48,733 bases of DNA from Pseudomonadota bacterium (GTDB lineage Bacteria; Cyanobacteriota; Vampirovibrionia; Obscuribacterales; Obscuribacteraceae): NCBI GenBank assembly GCA_021324135.1, contig JAJPJO010000167.1:1-48733 (forward strand). The letters run 5' to 3'. The translations under genes and the position numbers were made by a program. Of the stretch, positions 42,385-48,733 are shown piece after piece. The notes beneath the pieces are model-generated. The model was given only the letters and a program-made list of their open reading frames with translations, was not told where the DNA came from and made no database searches. The first letter of the stretch is position 1, and the number at the start of each line of letters is the position of its first letter.

Positions 42385-42717
42385 TCGCCTGAAGGTAGAA
42401 CGAGTCGCCGGCAGGTAAACAGGTCGCGCCCGGACCGAGGCTGTTCGAGCCGGGCCAAGCGGCCTCAATGGGAACTTTCCCACTGCGAAGGCTTGACGCG
42501 GCTCTACATGGTATTTCCCGCATGCTCCAGTTTGATTCTGCAAACTATTGCTGAGCAAGGCTTCACGGACACGCGCCTTGACAGACAATGCCGATTTTGC
42601 CTTACTTGAAATTATTTTCAATAGACTAAGGCACCTTTTTAACAGACAATGCTCTTGACAAGCGGATTAATCAATCAAAAGCACGTCGCTGCGAGCACTT
42701 TAGGAAGGTAGTGTAAG
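42385..42717. other. Gene-free region before the LRV protein
   Basis: 333 bp. Hairpins: GCCCGG/CCGGGC (42428-42433 with 42450-42455), TGGGAA-ct-TTCCCA (42469-42482) and TTGAAA-ttat-TTTCAA (42606-42621). The 11-mer ACAGACAATGC occurs at 42581-42591 and 42642-42652. TTGACA occurs at 42579 and near 42655, but no convincing -10 accompanies either. Confidence 0.4.
42581..42652 (+). repeat. Direct repeat pair ACAGACAATGC, 61 bp apart
   Basis: Identical 11-mers at 42581-42591 and 42642-42652 flank the TTGAAA-ttat-TTTCAA inverted repeat (42606-42621), upstream of the LRV gene. They could be regulator sites or chance. Confidence 0.4.
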
Positions 42718-44439
42718 ATGGCGGTCGTCAGGGCTAAAGCCAATATAGTTAAGGCCATTCGCGGCTTTTTTGACGCGGAGGTGGCCGGCGCGCCAGCGAC
42801 CAAAAAGACTGTTGGTCCGTCTGATACTAAATATGGTTCAGCAGCAGCCGAACCGGCAGCCAGCGTCCGAACTCTGCCTGGCGTTGCAGCTGAAAATAAC
42901 GCCCCGATCGCACCATCTCGTGTCGGACGACCCTCGCTCCACCGCGAGCGACCAGCTTCCCCTGCAACGATCGGTGAGGAAGCGATCAGCGCTTCGATGG
43001 CGAAGACCTGCGAGATGGAGATTGGCATTCCAAAGGAATGGCTGTATTACCTGACTGAGCAAGCTTCAATTTCCGAGAAAGAAAACGCCGCCCGATCGCC
43101 GTCATGCCCTGCCAAAGTTCTGGCGGTGCTCAGTGCCGATCAGTCAAGCGTGATTCGCAGAGCGGTTGCCGGCAATCCTTTTGCTCCTGAGCAAATTCTC
43201 GAGCGGCTCAGCAACGATACTGATGTCGGTGTCAAGGAAAACCTGGCTGCTAACTCTGCTTCCTCTCGGCTGATTTTGGCCCGCCTTGCTTTCGATCGGT
43301 CCGTGCCCGTGCGCATGGCCGTCGCCGCCAATTTGCGCACGCCGCTTGCCACGCTTGAGACTCTGTCTTCTGCCGAGGAGATGCCGGTTCGACGTTGTGT
43401 GGCCGGCAATCCGTTCACCCCGGCGATGGTGCTTATGAACCTGGCTCAGGATGCAGAGCTCGCTGTGCGTCAGTCGACCACTTACAATTCAAAAGCACCT
43501 GCAGAAGTGCTGTTGCGTTTATGCCGGGACGAGAACCTTCATATTCGGCGGCAGGTGGCCGCGCATCCGCGGGTTGACGATCGGGCTTTGCGCATGCTCG
43601 CCTCTGATCCGGATCTTTTTGTGCGCTATCTGGCGGTAACCAACGCCAATCGATCGGCTGCAGTGCTCGAACTCTTCGCCTATGATCCAAGCAGCGAGAT
43701 TCGCATCGTTATTGCTCGCTCCAGCGACTGCAGCGAAAGTCTGATGTGGCGGCTGGCGCGCGATGAAAATGGAGCGGTGAGACGCTGGTTGGCTCGCAAT
43801 GAGCGAACCATTCCTGAGGTTCTCCTGGCTCTGTCCAGGGACGAGTGCGAGCTTGTGCGCCAGTCAGTGGCCAGCAATCCATCAAGCCCCCCTGCGGCAA
43901 TGCGGCAGTTGTCCTCAGACAAAACGACTTATGTTCATGGTATCAAACCCGGTACCAGGTTGAATCTGGCTCGCGTTTCCAGAATGACCTTGGGCAAATT
44001 GATCCGGGAAAACAATCAGTACGCCAAAATGGTCATGGCCGGCCAAACCGAAACGCCGCCGGATATCCTCAATCAGTTGGCCAATGATTCGAACGCCGGC
44101 ATCAGAATGAGAGTGGCGGCTAACCCGAGTGCCGGTCCGTGCACTCTGGTCAAACTGGCTTACGACTCGGACGTTCGTGTACGCGAGTGGGTGGCGCGCA
44201 ATCCCTTTGCGCCTTTCCGGGCGCTCATGCGCCTTGCCAAAGACAAAGACCCTTATGTAAGAATCCTGGTCGCCAGACTGGATTATTTGCCCAGAGACGT
44301 GCGGCGGATGTTGTTGAGCGATCATGACTTCTGGACCAGAAAGGCGGCCAGCGCCCACTTCCAGAAAGAATGGTCGCGAGCGCCTCAACCCGCGGCAATG
44401 GAACCTCAGGCGGTATCACAACGTCTTGCTGCTGTATGA
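42718..44439 (+). CDS. Variant leucine-rich-repeat (LRV) solenoid protein
   Basis: 573 residues. After a low-complexity N-terminus of ~90 residues, residues ~110-560 are around 13-14 repeats of about 24 residues with the LRV/HEAT-like pattern V-R-x-x-V-A-x-N-P-x-x-P-x-x-x-L-x-x-L-A-x-D (for example VIRRAVAGNPFAPEQILERL, VREWVARNPFAPFRALMRLA). LRV proteins form right-handed helical solenoids for protein binding; the Azotobacter prototype has an N-terminal Fe-S cluster, but I see no Cys cluster here. GGAAGG lies 9 nt before the ATG. No signal peptide or TM, so a cytoplasmic adaptor is likely. Confidence 0.85.
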   Translation: MAVVRAKANIVKAIRGFFDAEVAGAPATKKTVGPSDTKYGSAAAEPAASVRTLPGVAAENNAPIAPSRVGRPSLHRERPASPATIGEEAISASMAKTCEMEIGIPKEWLYYLTEQASISEKENAARSPSCPAKVLAVLSADQSSVIRRAVAGNPFAPEQILERLSNDTDVGVKENLAANSASSRLILARLAFDRSVPVRMAVAANLRTPLATLETLSSAEEMPVRRCVAGNPFTPAMVLMNLAQDAELAVRQSTTYNSKAPAEVLLRLCRDENLHIRRQVAAHPRVDDRALRMLASDPDLFVRYLAVTNANRSAAVLELFAYDPSSEIRIVIARSSDCSESLMWRLARDENGAVRRWLARNERTIPEVLLALSRDECELVRQSVASNPSSPPAAMRQLSSDKTTYVHGIKPGTRLNLARVSRMTLGKLIRENNQYAKMVMAGQTETPPDILNQLANDSNAGIRMRVAANPSAGPCTLVKLAYDSDVRVREWVARNPFAPFRALMRLAKDKDPYVRILVARLDYLPRDVRRMLLSDHDFWTRKAASAHFQKEWSRAPQPAAMEPQAVSQRLAAV

Positions 44440-44782
44440 GTTCGTCCGGTCAAATGGCCAAAACTTTGATTGGATCAGCTTTGTAGGTGATACTAACATC
44501 GGCCGGACGGAGACCCGAGACTTGCCTCTTAAACAAAAGCCGCATTGCTGCTTGGTTTGCTTTAAGATCAGGTAAAAATAATTTTGCCTGCCCTTGATTA
44601 AAACCCGCATGAACCGGGCATATTTTCGATATGCCGGGCAAAGGCACATGGCAAAAATGGCGGCGGTTACGGATTCTGAAAATCGAAGGTTGGTGGATGA
44701 CAATAAGAGAGCAATTTAAGAAGCCGCCAGGCTGTCATGTGCTATAACCTCCAGCACGCAGCAACGTTCTAACCTTGACACG
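44440..44782. other. Gene-free region with two stem-loops before the alpha/beta hydrolase
   Basis: 343 bp. A long stem-loop at 44527-44567 (TCTTAAA with TTTAAGA, a one-base bulge, then CAAA with TTTG) lies 87 bp after the LRV stop; a second hairpin GGCATAT-tttcg-ATATGCC is at 44617-44635. Several short frames overlap these structures and none has a clear ribosome site. The extended -10 at 44740-44748 serves the next gene. Confidence 0.45.
44740..44748 (+). promoter_or_regulatory. Extended -10 promoter for the alpha/beta hydrolase
   Basis: TGCTATAAC is an extended -10 (TGn plus TATAAC). The start would be near 44755, 28 nt before the ATG. No -35 is obvious at 17 bp. Confidence 0.4.
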
Positions 44783-45967
44783 ATGCCTCCAATTAATAAA
44801 ACCCGACCGATTAAGATTGGTCGCACAATCTCTCATAAACACAAATTGCTGCACAAAGGTACAGCCGTCGTCTCGCTTTTGTTGAGCCTGGCAATCGGCG
44901 GTATGGACAAAGCATCGGCACTGCCTGTGTATTCCGATGAAGGCAACGCTACCGCCCTGCGGCAAGTTCCTGTCTACCGCGATTTTACCCAAACGCTTGA
45001 TGGCGACACGACGGCAAAAGAGGCTGAGAAGGGTCGCAAGATCAAAATGATGGAATGGGTGAGCCCGGTCCCAAGCAAGGCTTACCTGGTCTGCCTCCAT
45101 GCATTCGGTCTTTCATCCAGAGAATACGCCGATTTTGGCTCAAAAATGTCCGGGATGGGCTTTGATGTTGCTGCCCTCGATGTTCGCGGATTCGGTCCAT
45201 CACGCACTCAGCCCGGGAACAAGAAGATCGACTTTGAAGGCACTGTCTCGGATGTTCGTCGGCTGCTCAAGACGATCCGAAAGCAGGACTCGCATCGCAA
45301 GATTTTTCTGGTGGGCGAATCGATGGGCGGAGCAATTGCCATAAGACTGGCATCGGAAAATCCGGAGCTGGTGGATGGTGTGATCTGCTCGGCTCCCGCC
45401 TGGCAGGTATATAAGATCAAGCGCATAACGGCAAAAGGTCTTCTCGATCGCATTTTCGGCGAGCCCGGTTTTGCGGCCCGCTCGGTAGCCATGCAAGCTT
45501 CGACGAGTGAGAAACTGCAGAAACAATGGCTCGAGGATCGGACCTACAGAACCAATGTTTCGATACCGGAAGCTTATTCCTATTACCGGCTTATGAAGAG
45601 CACCCCGAAGAGCGCGGAGCGCATCGGCAATCTGCCTGTGCTCGTCGTGCAAGGCCTCAATGATAGATTGTCCAAACCGGTTGGGGCAGCCGAGCTGTTC
45701 AATGTTCTCGGTAGCACTCACAAGCAGCTTGCCATCGTGGCCGACGGCGAACACCTCGTCTTTGAAGAAGGACAACTCAAGTCGGAATTGGCTGGCTACG
45801 TGGCCAATTGGATCAACTCGGCGATGAGCAAAACCCTTTCTGTTGCCGAGCCTTCAGTGGTCGTGCTCGACCGTGGTAATATGCCGGCGGCCGGCGAATC
45901 TCTCTTGAAGCAGATGCTGCAGCTTTCAGGCATCAAGTTGGCAAAGGGCATTGATAGGGGTATATGA
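44783..45967 (+). CDS. Alpha/beta hydrolase (lysophospholipase / monoglyceride-lipase type)
   Basis: 394 residues. The basic start (KTRPIKIGRTISHKHKLLHK) and hydrophobic AVVSLLLSLAIGGM form a signal peptide or membrane anchor, ending near ASALPVYS. The triad is nucleophile Ser180 in GESMGG, Asp in GLNDRLSKP and His in DGEHLVFEE; CLHAFGLSS is the oxyanion region. The family cleaves monoacylglycerol or lysophospholipid esters. No ribosome site is evident. Its stop is embedded in ATGATG of a tiny frame that leads to the kinase at 46021, so the two genes are likely linked. Confidence 0.88.
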   Translation: MPPINKTRPIKIGRTISHKHKLLHKGTAVVSLLLSLAIGGMDKASALPVYSDEGNATALRQVPVYRDFTQTLDGDTTAKEAEKGRKIKMMEWVSPVPSKAYLVCLHAFGLSSREYADFGSKMSGMGFDVAALDVRGFGPSRTQPGNKKIDFEGTVSDVRRLLKTIRKQDSHRKIFLVGESMGGAIAIRLASENPELVDGVICSAPAWQVYKIKRITAKGLLDRIFGEPGFAARSVAMQASTSEKLQKQWLEDRTYRTNVSIPEAYSYYRLMKSTPKSAERIGNLPVLVVQGLNDRLSKPVGAAELFNVLGSTHKQLAIVADGEHLVFEEGQLKSELAGYVANWINSAMSKTLSVAEPSVVVLDRGNMPAAGESLLKQMLQLSGIKLAKGIDRGI

Positions 45968-46020
45968 TGGCAGAGACCGAGACTGTCACTTCATCGCTCC
46001 GTGGAATTGCCAAAATTTGA
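45964..46020 (+). CDS. Possible 18-residue bridging mini-cistron before the kinase
   Basis: ATGATG overlaps the hydrolase stop TGA (45965-45967) and the frame ends with TGA directly before the kinase ATG at 46021. GGGG lies 3 nt before the first ATG. The encoded peptide is MMAETETVTSSLRGIAKI. It is in frame with the kinase and could couple the two genes by stop-start reinitiation, since the kinase itself has no good ribosome site. It may be only chance. Confidence 0.3.
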   Translation: MMAETETVTSSLRGIAKI

Positions 46021-48733
46021 ATGGAACAGTGTCCGAAATGCGGTAAGAGTAAATCCGCTAGTCAAGCCAGTTTTACGCAGTGGATACTGATTTGCTCTTG
46101 CGATGAATTGAAACCGGCTCAAGAGGAGGCGGCTGCTGCCGAGATTTGCGAGGCTTGCGGCTTGCAAATCAAACAAAGCAAGTCAGGCACGCTCACGCAA
46201 TGGATTTTCAGCAGCCACCACTGTCAGTGCCCGGTGCCGCGTCCGCGCACGCCTGGGCCGGGCAGCTTGCCTGACTCGAGCCAGGCAGCCATCAATCAAC
46301 AGAAGGATTCAGGAAGGCAGCCGAATCCCAATGTTTCCTCAGGCAAAGAAGCAACTGGATCTGAGGCGCTCGCCAGCATTCAGGCGCTGGAAGACATTTT
46401 CTTGCAAATCGCAGCTGCTGGAAGCGACAAAGCTGGTGCGCCAATGCAAAAGCCGCCGGACTTCAGCGATTTGCCGCAGGAGTTTCCCTACGATCGTTTC
46501 GAACCACTGGAAAAGATAGGCGAGGGCAGCGCCGGCTTGATTTACCGCTGCCGAGACAAGCTGCTCGACAAAGAAGTGGCGCTCAAAATTTTGCGTTCGC
46601 TCTCACCCGAGCAGCTTGTAGGCTTTCAAAAAGAGGCCAAGTCGACTACTTCCTTGCAGCATGCCAACATTCTGAGGGTCTACGATTTTGGTATCATTGG
46701 CGGTGTAGTGCCGTATATGGTGCTGGATTATGTGCAGGGGATGAGCCTGGGCAAGTTGATTGGCTCAAGCGGCTCATTGAGCGTGCCCGTCACGGCGCGA
46801 GTTTTGCGCCAGGTCTGCGACGCGCTCAGCTACGCGCACTCAAAAGGAATTTTCCACCGCGATATAACATCGGCTAATATTCTCATAAGCGATCCGTCCG
46901 GCCATGACTCCGAAGCCGGGGCGAAAAACGTTTTCGTGATTGATTTTGGCGTGGCCGTGCCGAAAGATATCTCCATGGAGCCGACTATTATTCGGGAGCG
47001 GACTTTTGCCGGCACTCCGGCATACATGCCGCCTGATGTAACACAGGGCTTGCCGTATGATGAGCGCTCCGAAATCTATAGCGTCGGTTGCGTCATGTTT
47101 GAATGTCTCACAGGACGAGTTCCCTTCCTGGGCAAATCCTCCCTCGACGTTTTAAACCTGCATGCCCATGAGAAGCCGCCAAGCCTGACGGAGGCAACGG
47201 GCAGGGAGTTTCCTGATCTGGCTGAGGAGATAGCGGCTCGCTGTCTGGCAAAGGATAAGAACGATCGCTATCAGACGATGACTGAGCTTGCCACCGCCTT
47301 TGATGCTCTCTTCGATCAATCAAAGTCGGCAGAATCTGCCGACCTGTTCGCTGTTCAGACCACGAGAATGAGAGAGGGCAATGAGTTCAAAACAGCCTCG
47401 CTCTCTCCGGGCACACTCATGCCTATGGCCACGTCTTCCCTGACCGGCAGCCAGGGCACGGAGTTCAGCGGTCGCTCATCTGAGATTTCTCCGCTTGCAC
47501 CCGGCTGGCAACCGCGGGTCATGGTTCCGCTTGCCCTGCTGCTAGTGAGCCTGATTACATCTTTAGCCTTTGTCTCCGGAATCAAGAAACAGCATCACAG
47601 TGCGGTTCAGTCCAGCGCCCCTGCTCTGGGGCAAAACAACAGGATTCCCGATTTTATTGAAACGGACGAGGCTCACAACTTTTTTGAGCCTGTGGACAAC
47701 ATGGTATTGCAAAAACGTCCGAGTCGCGGCAGCCCGCTACTCCTGACCGATCCGTTCGGCACGGTTACATTGCATGATCCCGACGATGATCTGATGGCAA
47801 AATTTCGCGGACCATTCAAGAGCGTAAGGATAGAGGATGGCTCTTACACCAGATCCGGTATCACGAGATTGAGCAAGTTTCCGATCGTATCATTGACTAT
47901 AGGCGGATGCCCGCTTGGCGATAATGAACTTGCGTTTCTCAAAAACATGAATAGTCTCACTTACCTGGGCTTGCATTATTGTCGCGAACTGAAGGGAGAC
48001 TTCCTTACCTACCTGGAAAACTCAAAGGTTTCGTCGCTCTTCTTGAAAGCGCTCAGCGGGCTGGAAGAAGAAAAGTTGGCCAGCCTGGCGAAAATGAAAA
48101 ATCTTCGCTGTCTTTCTTTTGTTGAATGCTTGACTGTAACCGATCGCAGCATGCAATACTTGAAGGGCTGCAATCTGCTAGAGCTGAGATTGGAAAAAAT
48201 GGGCCGGATTCACGATGATTCGCTCAACGTCTTGGCTGGTGCCGATTCACTCCAGAACATCAGTCTGTATCAGTGCTCGAGATTGACAGGCCAATCATTG
48301 AATGTAATTCCCGCGCCGGTGAATGTAAATCTCGTCGGAACGCCGATTTGCGCCGCCGGCTTCTCTGCTCTTCTGTCCAAGAAATCGCTTCAGTCGCTTA
48401 TCCTTGCTGATGGCGGCTCGCTGGCAAAAAATGCCGACGATCCAATTGATTTATTCGCACCGGGAAGCAAGACTCCCTACCGTTATCCGATCGGTGCATT
48501 CAAAACTTTGCCCCAATCACAGGTCAGCGAATTGGCCGTTAACTATGCCTGGCTTGCCCCGGAAGATTTTGAATCGATAACGCAGGCAAAGGCATTGAAG
48601 ACTTTGCGTTTGTTCTCTTCGAAAACCATACCTCTGCGCCAATTAGAAGCACTGGCGCGTTTGAAAAACTTGCGCTCGCTCAGCATCCTCGGACCATGTA
48701 TCAATGGACCGGGATGGTCGGCTCTCGGTAAGC
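46021..48733 (+). CDS. Ser/Thr kinase with paired Cys modules, TM segment and leucine-rich repeats (3' end cut by window edge)
   Basis: At least 904 codons, no stop in the window. Same plan as the kinase at 6364: two Cys modules (C4/C7/C25/C27 and C43/C46/C68/C70; SFTQW and TLTQW signatures), then a kinase domain at ~158-430 with IGEGSAG loop, VALK Lys189, HRDITSAN (Asp281), DFG (308-310) and GTPAYMPPDV, then one TM segment (~497-517). An ectodomain follows with LRR-like units (SLTIGGCPLGDNELAFLKNM; LQNISLYQCSRLTGQSLNV). HRDIT lacks the usual Lys and PPDV replaces SPEQ, as in its paralogue. Probably an inner-membrane receptor kinase. Its start follows a tiny upstream frame directly. Confidence 0.9.
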   Translation, partial: MEQCPKCGKSKSASQASFTQWILICSCDELKPAQEEAAAAEICEACGLQIKQSKSGTLTQWIFSSHHCQCPVPRPRTPGPGSLPDSSQAAINQQKDSGRQPNPNVSSGKEATGSEALASIQALEDIFLQIAAAGSDKAGAPMQKPPDFSDLPQEFPYDRFEPLEKIGEGSAGLIYRCRDKLLDKEVALKILRSLSPEQLVGFQKEAKSTTSLQHANILRVYDFGIIGGVVPYMVLDYVQGMSLGKLIGSSGSLSVPVTARVLRQVCDALSYAHSKGIFHRDITSANILISDPSGHDSEAGAKNVFVIDFGVAVPKDISMEPTIIRERTFAGTPAYMPPDVTQGLPYDERSEIYSVGCVMFECLTGRVPFLGKSSLDVLNLHAHEKPPSLTEATGREFPDLAEEIAARCLAKDKNDRYQTMTELATAFDALFDQSKSAESADLFAVQTTRMREGNEFKTASLSPGTLMPMATSSLTGSQGTEFSGRSSEISPLAPGWQPRVMVPLALLLVSLITSLAFVSGIKKQHHSAVQSSAPALGQNNRIPDFIETDEAHNFFEPVDNMVLQKRPSRGSPLLLTDPFGTVTLHDPDDDLMAKFRGPFKSVRIEDGSYTRSGITRLSKFPIVSLTIGGCPLGDNELAFLKNMNSLTYLGLHYCRELKGDFLTYLENSKVSSLFLKALSGLEEEKLASLAKMKNLRCLSFVECLTVTDRSMQYLKGCNLLELRLEKMGRIHDDSLNVLAGADSLQNISLYQCSRLTGQSLNVIPAPVNVNLVGTPICAAGFSALLSKKSLQSLILADGGSLAKNADDPIDLFAPGSKTPYRYPIGAFKTLPQSQVSELAVNYAWLAPEDFESITQAKALKTLRLFSSKTIPLRQLEALARLKNLRSLSILGPCINGPGWSALGK

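Noticed and set aside
44609..44719. 36-codon small frame before the hydrolase
   Set aside because: Overlaps the second stem-loop, has no proper ribosome site and shows no protein-like conservation cues.

Overview
The window looks like chromosomal DNA from a non-photosynthetic relative of cyanobacteria, most likely of the Candidatus Obscuribacterales / Vampirovibrionophyceae (Melainabacteria) type. This is inference. It rests on a membrane protein of a family I associate with cyanobacteria and plastids at the left edge, several Hanks-type kinases with leucine-rich-repeat ectodomains and paired Cys modules carrying a (G)SLTQW signature, and many alanine- and proline-rich secreted or coiled-coil proteins of unknown function. 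I see no rRNA, tRNA, insertion sequence, prophage or CRISPR array.

Layout. Positions 1-4409 (minus): glutamate dehydrogenase, an OPT-family transporter and a winged-helix membrane protein (cut by the window edge), probably one operon for amino-acid or peptide nitrogen use. 4486-6320: small or hypothetical genes, one exported. 6364-8775 (plus): a Ser/Thr kinase with Cys modules and repeats. 8793-12567 (minus): amidohydrolase, P-loop NTPase, patatin-like lipase. 12875-13900 (plus): a fatty-acid desaturase split by an in-frame TAA. 14125-17086 (plus): a second kinase and a Pro/Tyr-rich exported protein. 17110-18636 (minus): methylmalonate-semialdehyde dehydrogenase. 18939-19991 (plus): a K+-channel-like protein. 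19997-21676 (minus): a Met-rich repeat protein and an ART-like protein. 21860-30302 (minus): three consecutive coiled-coil genes, the last encoding 1862 residues. 30627-35799 (minus): a complete pyruvate dehydrogenase operon (pdhA-pdhB-pdhC-lpdA), divergent from lipA (35997-36926), which makes the lipoyl cofactor that E2 needs. 37000-38603 (plus): a dienelactone-hydrolase-like enzyme and an exported protein. 38666-41643 (minus): a DUF1800/DUF1501 pair. 41896-44439 (plus): an SRPBCC protein behind a striking 11-bp-period direct-repeat array, and a variant leucine-rich-repeat protein. 44783 to the end (plus): an alpha/beta hydrolase and a third kinase, a paralogue of the first, cut by the right edge.

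The central-metabolism genes (gdhA, mmsA, pdh operon, lipA) are conventional. The most unusual material is (i) the coiled-coil operon with its hairpin-rich leader, (ii) the Cys-module/kinase/TM/LRR receptors, (iii) the interrupted desaturase, and (iv) the TCACA array upstream of the SRPBCC gene. All functional statements come from reading motifs; no similarity search was run.
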